Shown: positions 6,262-11,063 of the stretch, one piece after another | Position numbering within the stretch: the first letter of the stretch is position 1 | Layout: each line of letters begins with the position of its first letter | From: Candidatus Levybacteria bacterium RIFCSPLOWO2_12_FULL_37_14 | GTDB lineage: Bacteria > Patescibacteriota > Microgenomatia > Levybacterales > UBA12049 | Direction: 5' to 3' | DNA: 11,063 nucleotides | Assembly: GCA_001782645.1 (NCBI GenBank) | Contig: MFPH01000010.1 | Span: 489 to 11,551, forward strand | Program-made: the position numbers and the translations under genes | Notes under the pieces: model-generated | Seen by the model: only the letters and a program-made list of their open reading frames with translations | What the model was told of the DNA's origin: nothing | Database searches by the model: none

Positions 6262-6693
6262 TGCTCTAGGAAGGATGTAAGCCAGATTCTGTTTTAATCC
6301 GAATCTATCTCGTTTGCGATCTATATCGCATACGCCACTTTTTAGGTGATGCCTTTCTTTGATGCGCGTCCCGCCAAGCGGGACTCCCGTAAAGATGGTC
6401 AAGCGCATCGTTCGAAAGTTGCAGCAGGTGGGATTACCTTAAACCTGCACCGCATGGTGCGGGTCGTTTCACTCATCAACCATAATCTTGCGATCTTAGG
6501 TTAACGCTCGTCTCTGTGGTTCTCCCTTTGAGTCAATTCTCGCAGGGTGTTTGTTAAATTTCTTTACAAACCACCAGCTATTTCTAGTCGGGGCTTACGC
6601 CCCATCCCCGTCCTTACACCTGTCTGGACTTTCCTCCCGAACAAGTTTTGCTTCGCAAAATTTGCGCGGGTAACGGATCTTCTTCCTAGAGCA
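6262..6693 (-). ncRNA. rnpB: RNase P RNA (bacterial type A-like)
   Basis: Catalytic RNA of RNase P, which cuts the 5' leader from pre-tRNA. On the minus strand the universally conserved GAGGAAAGTCC (5' side of P4) is read near 6630 and ACAGAATCTGGCTTA (3' conserved region) near 6290-6276. The internal GTGAAACG and AAGGTAATCCCACCTGCTGCAA segments match the specificity-domain core. The ends are set by helix P1: TGCTCTAGGAAG (6693-6682) pairs perfectly over 12 bp with CTTCCTAGAGCA (6273-6262), giving about 432 nt. The 5' end falls where the promoter at 6699-6727 predicts initiation. After P1 a T-rich run (ATTTTTAATTTT) follows, so P1 itself may aid termination. A type A fold is more likely than Bacillus type B, from the general layout only. 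Confidence 0.96.
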
Positions 6694-6698
6694 GGTGT

Positions 6699-6727
6699 AT
6701 TTTAGTACATCTACGACTTAAAAACAA
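6699..6727 (-). promoter_or_regulatory. rnpB promoter
   Basis: On the minus strand TTGTTT (-35, 6727-6722), a 17-base spacer and TAAAAT (-10, 6704-6699). Initiation 6-7 bases on gives 6692-6693, exactly the start of helix P1 of the RNA. The -35 box overlaps the U-tract of the hup terminator. Confidence 0.75.
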
Positions 6728-6754
6728 GGTACGTTCAGTTTGCATGAACGTACC
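6720..6754 (-). terminator. Rho-independent terminator of hup
   Basis: On the minus strand GGTACGTTCA (6754-6745), a 7-base loop and TGAACGTACC (6737-6728) form a perfect 10-bp stem followed by TTGTTTTT. It lies 34 bases after the hup stop codon and just before the rnpB promoter. Confidence 0.85.
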
Positions 6755-6756
6755 AA

Positions 6757-6782
6757 GGTGCAATCATGCAGCTGATTGTACC
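6757..6782. repeat. Second hairpin in tandem with the hup terminator
   Basis: GGTGCAATCA (6757-6766) and TGATTGTACC (6773-6782) form a 10-bp stem with a 6-base loop. The single imperfection is a G-U pair in plus-strand RNA and an A-C mismatch in minus-strand RNA. The arms share GGT..., ...TCA, TGA... and ...GTACC with the adjacent perfect hairpin at 6728-6754, so the two look related. On the minus strand it is the first hairpin after the hup stop and has no U-tract. Confidence 0.6.
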
Positions 6783-6787
6783 AAGTT

Positions 6788-7060
6788 TTATCTAACTGCC
6801 TTTTTAAGCGTCTTGCCCGGAGTAAATCCAGGCGCTTTTCGTGCTGCTATAGTTATTTTCTCCCCGGTCTTTGGATTGCGACCGATCCTCTGAACTCTTT
6901 GGCGAACAGAAAAAGTTCCAAATCCTGTAATCACTACTTTCTCTCCCCGTTTCAAAGAATCTCGAATAGAGTTTATAACCGCTTGAACAGCATCTCTGGC
7001 TGCTTTGTTAGTTAAATTTGCTTTTTTAGCAACAACTTCTATTAATTCTCTTTTTGTCAT
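6788..7060 (-). CDS. hup: DNA-binding protein HU
   Basis: Complete HU-family protein of 90 aa, the usual length. It is a dimeric, sequence-tolerant architectural protein that bends DNA and helps compact the nucleoid and support recombination. Helices 1-2 (MTKRELIEVVAKKANL... to about 38) are followed by GFGTFSVR (46-53), the DNA-intercalating arm with R61-N62-P63 (RNPKTGE) and the C-terminal APGFTPGKTLKKAV. All diagnostic positions are intact. IHF or a phage HU-like protein is less likely because the arm and helix pattern are plain HU. GGTGGTGA at 7075-7068, 7 bases before ATG, is a good Shine-Dalgarno sequence and contrasts with the leaderless style of most genes here. Its promoter is at 7157-7185, giving a structured leader of about 90 nt, and a strong terminator follows. 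Confidence 0.96.
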   Translation of the reverse strand: MTKRELIEVVAKKANLTNKAARDAVQAVINSIRDSLKRGEKVVITGFGTFSVRQRVQRIGRNPKTGEKITIAARKAPGFTPGKTLKKAVR

Positions 7061-7067
7061 TCTTTTT

Positions 7068-7113
7068 TCACCACCCTTCGCCCTCCGAAGCTTTAAGCGA
7101 AGGAGGGTTTCGC
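7068..7113 (-). promoter_or_regulatory. Foldable hup leader with competing hairpins and a Shine-Dalgarno site
   Basis: In minus-strand RNA three stems compete. (C) GCGAA/TTCGC, pairing 7113-7109 with 7101-7097, exposes ACCCTCC in its loop. (A) CCCTCC (7107-7102) pairs with GGAGGG (7086-7081), continuing past a 3x3 internal loop. (B) CCTTCGC (7103-7097) pairs with GCGAAGG (7081-7075), ending next to the Shine-Dalgarno GGTGGTGA (7075-7068). A and C share CCCTCC or its flanks, and B excludes both. This could allow control of HU synthesis. No known riboswitch is recognised. Confidence 0.45.
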
Positions 7114-7156
7114 TCGTATTTTCAAACTAAACTCACTTTTTTCTATGTTTAGCTTA

Positions 7157-7185
7157 AAAATACAATGAAAACAACATTATGTCAA
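7157..7185 (-). promoter_or_regulatory. hup promoter
   Basis: On the minus strand TTGACA (consensus -35, 7185-7180), a 17-base spacer and TATTTT (-10, 7162-7157). Predicted initiation near 7150 gives a leader of about 90 nt. It lies between the rny stop (7208) and hup, so hup is transcribed independently. Confidence 0.7.
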
Positions 7186-7207
7186 TATATCAAATTTTTA
7201 TTGAAAA

Positions 7208-8494
7208 TTAAACTGAGGTTTCCGAAGAGACGGCGCGGAATTCGCGAATTGCTGTAACCTTAACTTCTCCCGGAACTGCCAAGGAATGGCTTACTTCTTC
7301 CCTTATTTTATTTGCGGTTATTGTGGTCTGAGCATCATCTAATCTTCCCGGATTTATAATGACCCTTAGTTCGCGGCCTGCTTCAAATGCATATGCATCA
7401 TCAACGCCTTCATATTTTTTGGCAATTCCTTCCATATCCCTAAGCCTCTTAGTATATCCTTCGATATCTTCAAATCTCGCTCCCGGACGGGCTCCGGAAA
7501 TTTGATCCGCTATGGAAACTATCACCGATTCCATTGAGGAAAAGGGCTTATCTTCATGATGTTCGGCAACGCAATTAATAATTTTCTCAGGAATGTTAAA
7601 CTTTTTCAAAAGCTCTACTCCCAATTTAACATGACTTCCTTCCCCCTCAACAACTTTCCCAATATCATGGAAAAGGCAGCCAAGCCTTACGATATTCACA
7701 TCTGCTCCGATTTCCGATGCAATATGCATTCCGATTTTTGTTTCTTCCAAGGTATGAACGATTAAATTTTGTCCGTATGAAGTCCTGAATTTGAAACGGC
7801 CCAAAATAGCCATGAGCTCTACCGGCAGATTGAAGACTCCGGCTGTATGCGCAATTTTTTCGCCCTCCTCAAGCATGACTTTTTCCACTTCCTGCTTGGT
7901 CTGATTAACAATTTCCTCTATTCGAAACGGCTGGATTCTGGTATCTTTGAGAAGTTTTTCCAGCGCTCTTTTCGCAATTTCACGTCTCACCGAATCAAAA
8001 CAGGAAAGCCTGATTATTCCCTCCTCATCCAAATCAACGTCTACTCCTGTTGCTTGCTCAAAAACCCGGATATTGCGTCCTTCCTTACCGATAATCCTTC
8101 CTTTTATTTCTTCATCCTCTATCTTAACTGTTGAAACAGTATATTCTGCGATAAAATCCAATGCCCCATGCTTCATGCTGTCCAATAAAATTTCCTGAGA
8201 TTTTTTGGCAGCCGTTCTCTTAGCATCCTCTTCTTTTTCTTTAATAATCCTGGCAATTATTTGGGTTTCTTTTGCTTCTGTTTCACGGATTAATTCTGTT
8301 TTTGCTTCCTCAGCAGTTAAGCCTGAAACTTTTTGAAGTTTTTCGGAATATTCTTCTTTTTTCTTAGAAAGTTCTTCCTTCTCTCTCTCAATTCGCTGTC
8401 TTTCTGAATCAAGTTTTTCCTCTCTTTCAAGAAGTTTCTTTTCAAGGCCAATGATATCTTGATTTTGTGAATTCATAACAATCCGCAGACGCAA
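7208..8494 (-). CDS. rny: Ribonuclease Y lacking the membrane anchor
   Basis: Endoribonuclease that starts mRNA decay. The 428 aa begin with a charged coiled coil (about 14-100; GLEKKLLEREEKLDSERQRI). A KH domain follows (about 120-185) with the signature GRIIGKEGRNIR, then an HD phosphohydrolase domain with GCLFHDIGK and VAEHHEDKP, and the conserved end SIADQISGARPGAR...VKVTAIRE. Usual family members are about 520 aa and start with a membrane helix. Here that helix and part of the coiled coil are missing, and the 94 bases up to recX leave no room for them. The start is either TTG 8494, which sits 6 bases after TAGATT (8506-8501), or ATG 8476 (MNSQNQDI); neither has a Shine-Dalgarno sequence. 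recA-rny adjacency is also known in Firmicutes. The function is sure, the cytosolic location is inferred. Confidence 0.93.
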   Translation of the reverse strand: MRLRIVMNSQNQDIIGLEKKLLEREEKLDSERQRIEREKEELSKKKEEYSEKLQKVSGLTAEEAKTELIRETEAKETQIIARIIKEKEEDAKRTAAKKSQEILLDSMKHGALDFIAEYTVSTVKIEDEEIKGRIIGKEGRNIRVFEQATGVDVDLDEEGIIRLSCFDSVRREIAKRALEKLLKDTRIQPFRIEEIVNQTKQEVEKVMLEEGEKIAHTAGVFNLPVELMAILGRFKFRTSYGQNLIVHTLEETKIGMHIASEIGADVNIVRLGCLFHDIGKVVEGEGSHVKLGVELLKKFNIPEKIINCVAEHHEDKPFSSMESVIVSIADQISGARPGARFEDIEGYTKRLRDMEGIAKKYEGVDDAYAFEAGRELRVIINPGRLDDAQTTITANKIREEVSHSLAVPGEVKVTAIREFRAVSSETSV

Positions 8495-8521
8495 AAGAAA
8501 AATCTACCCAAAAAAGGAGAT

Positions 8522-8560
8522 TTATATCCCAAAAGAGGAAATAAGAATACTTTTCTTCAT
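8522..8560 (-). CDS. Possible 12-residue leader peptide before rny
   Basis: On the minus strand AAAGGA (8573-8568), 7 bases, then ATG 8560 and a 12-codon frame (MKKSILISSFGI) ending in TAA at 8522. The Shine-Dalgarno spacing is good in a window where such sites are rare. The peptide is basic then hydrophobic, like the start of a signal or membrane segment. It could be an upstream peptide, a relic of the lost RNase Y anchor, or chance. Confidence 0.25.
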   Translation of the reverse strand: MKKSILISSFGI

Positions 8561-8588
8561 AGATATTTCCTTTGTCTACGTAAAATGA

Positions 8589-9083
8589 TTATACTCCTTT
8601 GTCTAATACCGCGTCAATACTTTTTTTAATTATATCCCAATTAAACCCTTTTGAAACCAGATATCTACCAAGCTTTTCGTAGATTTCCTGCTTTTTTAAA
8701 TTTTTAAGCCTTTCAATTCTTTTCTCCACCAATTTCTTCGCTTGCTCTAAATCGCTATCTGGATTTATTGTTTTCAAATCATTGATCAGCTTTTCAATAA
8801 AATCCGGATCAATCCCTTTTTGCTTTAATTCCATTTGGATCAAGCGCGAACTGCGTGGCTTAAACCTTAATCTATTTTCCAAAAACATTCTCGCAAACTC
8901 TTCATCATTAACAAACTTCTTTTCTTTAAGTTTTACAATAATTTTATCTATAATCGCCGTTGAATCCTTAACTTTTAATTTTTCACTTTGAACTTTTAAC
9001 TTGTCCCGGACTTCTTTCTCCGACCGAGGTCGATATGACAAAAACCGAAGTGCAAAATTATAAAACTTCTCAAAATCTCCCAT
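8589..9083 (-). CDS. recX: RecA regulator RecX
   Basis: RecX-family protein of 164 aa that binds RecA filaments and tunes strand exchange. The N-terminal part has the hallmark ALRFLSYRPRSEKEVRDKL. A second helical repeat contains KKFVNDEEFARMFLENRLRFKPRSSRLIQMELKQKGID, and a third ends IYEKLGRYLVSKGFNWDIIKKSI. These correspond to the three tandem three-helix units of RecX. ATG 9083 lies 8 bases after the recA stop with no ribosome site, so it is likely cotranscribed and translationally coupled to recA. Between the first and second units, KVQSEKLKVKDS forms a short lysine-rich insertion encoded by a 21-base repeat (8969-8999). RecX is variable in sequence but the arrangement with recA makes the call firm. 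Confidence 0.92.
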   Translation of the reverse strand: MGDFEKFYNFALRFLSYRPRSEKEVRDKLKVQSEKLKVKDSTAIIDKIIVKLKEKKFVNDEEFARMFLENRLRFKPRSSRLIQMELKQKGIDPDFIEKLINDLKTINPDSDLEQAKKLVEKRIERLKNLKKQEIYEKLGRYLVSKGFNWDIIKKSIDAVLDKGV

Positions 9084-9091
9084 TTGTGGAT

Positions 9092-10162
9092 TTATTTCTC
9101 TTCTATTCCGACTTCAACAGGGGTGGCGCCGGCTTTGTTTCTTTTCAAAATCTCATCCACGATTTTTTTGGAAATATCGGGTTTTTCCTTAAGAAATATC
9201 TTTGTTGCTTCTTTTCCTTGTCCTAACATCAGATCTCCGAATCTATAAAATGCGCCGGACTTTTGAATAACATCCATTTCAACTCCCACATCCACAATAC
9301 CACCTTCTCTAGAAATTCCGTCTGCCATCACATCGAATTCTGCAATTCTAAATGGGGCTGAAACTTTATTCTTTACTACTTTTACCCTATGACGGGATCC
9401 AATAGCTCTATCTCCGTCTTTCAATGTTTCTATTTTACGGACATCCATTCTCATGGTGGCATAAAATTTGAGAGCCAAGCCTCCGGTGGTGGTTTCCGGA
9501 TTCCCAAACATAATGCCAATTTTTTGGCGTAATTGGTTTGTAAATATACAAACTGTTTTTGATTTGGAAATAACACCTGTTAATTTTCGCAAAGCCTGGG
9601 ACATCAGGCGCGCCTGAAGTCCCATCATTGAATCTCCCATTTCCCCTTCAATTTCCGCTCTGGGTACTAAAGCCGCAACAGAATCAATTACCAACACATC
9701 AACTCCTCCTGATCTTATCAGGCTTTCTGCAATTTCCAAAGCCTGTTCTCCCGTATCCGGCTGAGAAATTAATAAATCGTCAAGCTTAATTCCAAGCTTT
9801 TGCGCCCATAAAGGATCCAAAGCGTGCTCTGCGTCAATAAATGCTGCAACACCTCCATGTTTTTGCGCTTGGGCAATAATCGAAAGGCAAATCGTGGTTT
9901 TTCCCGAGGCTTCGGGACCGTAAATTTCGATGATTCTTCCCCTTGGCACTCCGCCGACTCCCAGTGCCAGATCCAAGGGAAGACAGCCTGTTGAAATAAC
10001 AGAAATGTCAAATTTTTGAGAAACATCTCCGAAGCGCATTATGGAGCCTCTGCCATACTGTTTCTCTATCTGCTCCATGGCCAGATTTACTGCCGCAAGC
10101 TTACCGGAGGTTTCCGCATGACCATTTGGGATAGATTTTTGTGAATTCGGAGTCCTGCCCAT
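9092..10162 (-). CDS. recA: Recombinase RecA
   Basis: RecA of 356 aa from ATG 10162. It forms ATP-dependent filaments on single-stranded DNA for homologous pairing and repair. Seen: the N-terminal helix with LAMEQIEKQYGRGSIMRFG, Walker A GPEASGKT (82-89), DAEHALDP, Walker B region VDVLVIDSVAALVPRAEIEGEMGD, and the L2 region FTNQLRQKIGIMFGNPETTTGGLALKFY. The C-terminal domain is short and lacks a long acidic tail. An in-frame TTG six bases upstream (10168) is rejected as start because the promoter would begin transcription at about 10164. There is no Shine-Dalgarno site and no LexA-type operator that I can see. recX follows after 8 bases and rny after that. The tRNA-Pro gene lies just upstream on the same strand. 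Confidence 0.98.
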   Translation of the reverse strand: MGRTPNSQKSIPNGHAETSGKLAAVNLAMEQIEKQYGRGSIMRFGDVSQKFDISVISTGCLPLDLALGVGGVPRGRIIEIYGPEASGKTTICLSIIAQAQKHGGVAAFIDAEHALDPLWAQKLGIKLDDLLISQPDTGEQALEIAESLIRSGGVDVLVIDSVAALVPRAEIEGEMGDSMMGLQARLMSQALRKLTGVISKSKTVCIFTNQLRQKIGIMFGNPETTTGGLALKFYATMRMDVRKIETLKDGDRAIGSRHRVKVVKNKVSAPFRIAEFDVMADGISREGGIVDVGVEMDVIQKSGAFYRFGDLMLGQGKEATKIFLKEKPDISKKIVDEILKRNKAGATPVEVGIEEK

Positions 10163-10170
10163 ATGCAATC

Positions 10171-10199
10171 AATCTAAACGATTTTTTAACAAATTACAA
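10171..10199 (-). promoter_or_regulatory. recA promoter
   Basis: On the minus strand TTGTAA (-35, 10199-10194), a 17-base spacer and TAGATT (-10, 10176-10171), ending 8 bases before ATG 10162. The resulting mRNA would have a leader of about one base. It occupies the gap right after the tRNA-Pro gene. Confidence 0.65.
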
Positions 10200-10216
10200 G
10201 ATATCAAAATTCTCAG

Positions 10217-10287
10217 TCGGGATGCAGGGAATTGGACCCTGGCTACCGCACCCCCAGCGCGGCGTACTACCGTTATACGACATCCCG
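10217..10287 (-). tRNA. tRNA-Pro (anticodon GGG)
   Basis: A 71-nt cloverleaf is read on the minus strand. The acceptor stem is CGGGATG/CATCCCG (7 bp) with discriminator A. The D stem is GTAT/GTAC with loop AACGGTA. The anticodon stem is CCGCG/TGCGG with loop CTGGGGG and anticodon GGG at 10255-10253, followed by G37 as expected of proline tRNAs. The variable loop has 4 nt, and the T stem is CAGGG/CCCTG. The T loop is TCCAATT, with C in place of the usual T at position 55. CCA is not encoded (the 3' flank is CTG), so a CCA-adding enzyme is needed. A TATAAT lies at 10303-10298, 10 bases upstream. Confidence 0.9.
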
Positions 10288-10297
10288 AAGTCTTTGT

Positions 10298-10303
10298 ATT
10301 ATA
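10298..10303 (-). promoter_or_regulatory. -10 box of the tRNA-Pro gene
   Basis: A perfect TATAAT on the minus strand, 10 bases before the mature tRNA 5' end. The -35 region (TAACAG around 10326-10321) is poor. Initiation near 10291 would leave a 3-4 base leader for RNase P to remove. Confidence 0.5.
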
Positions 10304-10380
10304 CAATATCTTTTTAATATCTGTTATGAATTCTTGAATTAAGAAATTAACGGGTTAATGGATTGAGCGGATTGGAAGTT

Positions 10381-10638
10381 TTACAATGCGGTTAGGACTG
10401 TAATCGCGCCAGTAAATATCCCCGGCACATTAGCAGTAACTATCTGCCAATTTTTCTTTCCCAATCCAAACAATGTCCATAGCACGCAGTTTATCGTGAC
10501 CACAATTGGAATTAATAATGAGCCTTTGTGTCCGGCAAGATTTAAACGGATTTGGTCAATAAAAGAAAACCACATTAGGATTGCTATTATTGAAGCTGCC
10601 CAGCCAATTCTCTCTATAAATTTTTGATCTATTTTCAT
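10381..10638 (-). CDS. SemiSWEET-like three-helix membrane protein
   Basis: Protein of 85 aa from ATG 10638 with three predicted membrane helices (about 9-28, 41-59, 64-84). This is the size and layout of SemiSWEET transporters, which work as dimers and are best known for moving sugars across the cytoplasmic membrane. Typical positions include HKGSLLIPIVVTIN in helix 2, W54 (CVLWTLFGL) and N70 (ANVPGI) in helix 3. The family's helix-1 PQ motif is DQ here (SFIDQI), so the hinge proline is missing. The start is placed 2 bases after the stop of the upstream gene, suggesting translational coupling. A longer frame starting at 10695 would overlap that gene and is unlikely. The substrate cannot be told; general SWEET/PQ-loop membership is fairly sure. 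Confidence 0.75.
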   Translation of the reverse strand: MKIDQKFIERIGWAASIIAILMWFSFIDQIRLNLAGHKGSLLIPIVVTINCVLWTLFGLGKKNWQIVTANVPGIFTGAITVLTAL

Positions 10639-10640
10639 GC

Positions 10641-11063
10641 CTAGTAGTTGACGAAGTAGTTGATTTTGGCGTTTTTGGTAAGCTCTTGCAGCCAAGCTTG
10701 AGATGAACTCCCTAATTTTTGCTGTTTCAACTGTTCGGTAACGCTTTTTTTGATTTCCGGTTCTTTCATGTCGATCGGAAAAGTATCTTTATTTTTTTCA
10801 ATATAATCTGCAACTTCTTTATCCGTAACTTTGATTCTATCTGCTAACAACTTCTCAACTAAATTTCGAAGTTTTAATTGCATAGATAAATCTTGCCTTG
10901 TCATTCCTTGCTGCGCTAACGCTGTCTCCAGATTCTGCCCTTGAGTCTTGAGGCTATCTTCTATTTTCTTTATTGAAGCATCAATTTCTCCCTGACTAAC
11001 CTGTACATTTTTTTTCTTTGCTTCCTGCAGGATAAGCGTTTGATTCACCAAGGATGAAAGAGC
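10641..11063 (-). CDS. SurA N-terminal domain-like chaperone fragment (5' end outside window)
   Basis: The last 140 residues or so are visible and the frame stays open to the window edge. The sequence is nearly all helical. ALSSLVNQTLILQEAKKKNVQVSQGEIDASIKKI and GMTRQDLSMQLKLRNLVEKLLADRIKVTDKEVADYIEKNKDTF match the SurA/PrsA/PpiD N-terminal chaperone domain, which binds unfolded secreted proteins. The closing KKSVTEQLKQQKLGSSSQAWLQELTKNAKINYFVNY corresponds to the last helix and strand of that domain. No parvulin-type isomerase domain lies between, so this is probably a chaperone-only version, usually anchored by an N-terminal helix (not visible here). It is followed after 2 bases by the SemiSWEET-like gene. 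A start within the window is unlikely because homologous sequence continues to the edge. Confidence 0.8.
   Translation of the reverse strand, partial: ALSSLVNQTLILQEAKKKNVQVSQGEIDASIKKIEDSLKTQGQNLETALAQQGMTRQDLSMQLKLRNLVEKLLADRIKVTDKEVADYIEKNKDTFPIDMKEPEIKKSVTEQLKQQKLGSSSQAWLQELTKNAKINYFVNY

Noticed and set aside
10166..10168. TTG start of recA
   Set aside because: The -10 box ends at 10171, so transcription would begin within or after this codon. ATG 10162 fits.
10340..10380. Terminator from ATTAAC-GG-GTTAAT and simple GGATT/GGTTAAT repeats
   Set aside because: The 6-bp AT-rich arms have only a 2-base spacer and no clean T-tract. It is too weak to call.
10639..10695. Longer start for the SemiSWEET-like protein
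   Set aside because: It would overlap the upstream chaperone gene by 55 bases and add 19 residues not found in this compact family.
1..11063. CRISPR array, insertion sequence or prophage genes
   Set aside because: No regularly spaced repeats, transposase, integrase or phage structural gene is seen in any frame.

Overview
The window looks like a chromosomal segment of a bacterium of the Candidate Phyla Radiation (Patescibacteria). This placement is inferred from gene content and style and was not checked against any database. The DNA is AT-rich. The repair helicase is a single chain fusing a UvrD-type motor to an iron-sulfur RecB-type nuclease, and no RecBCD or AddAB subunits are seen. A small SurA-N-like protein is present. 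Most genes have no Shine-Dalgarno sequence but carry a -10 box only 6-9 bases before the start codon. TGA acts as a stop (end of tsaD), so nothing suggests a recoded genetic code.

Left part, mostly + strand. Bases 1-96 are the 3' end of tsaD, visibly GC-richer than the rest. A convergent unknown gene (107-490, -) and a 368-base gene-free stretch with two long palindromes follow. At 711-746 there is a diverged second copy of the last codons of tsaD, which looks like a recombination scar. Then come rmuC (859-1827) and the helicase-nuclease (1848-4712), each with its own -10 box next to the start.

Middle, 4.7-6.2 kb. An AT-richer accessory patch holds a TIR-domain protein (4760-5386), a possible 46-residue Lys/Glu-rich protein (5418-5558) and, on the opposite strand, an HNH endonuclease with an unassigned C-terminal module (5592-6221). 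This is the best candidate here for a defence-type or selfish cassette. No partner is proven.

Right part, all - strand, in transcription order: a 5'-truncated SurA-N-like protein, a SemiSWEET-like membrane protein, tRNA-Pro(GGG), recA, recX, an RNase Y without a membrane anchor, HU and the RNase P RNA gene rnpB. Here recombination (RecA with its modulator RecX), RNA turnover (RNase Y), nucleoid structure (HU) and tRNA maturation (RNase P) sit close together. Promoters can be read for recA, the tRNA, hup and rnpB. The hup terminator U-tract overlaps the rnpB -35 box. The hup transcript has an unusually long, foldable leader and one of the few good ribosome binding sites in the window.
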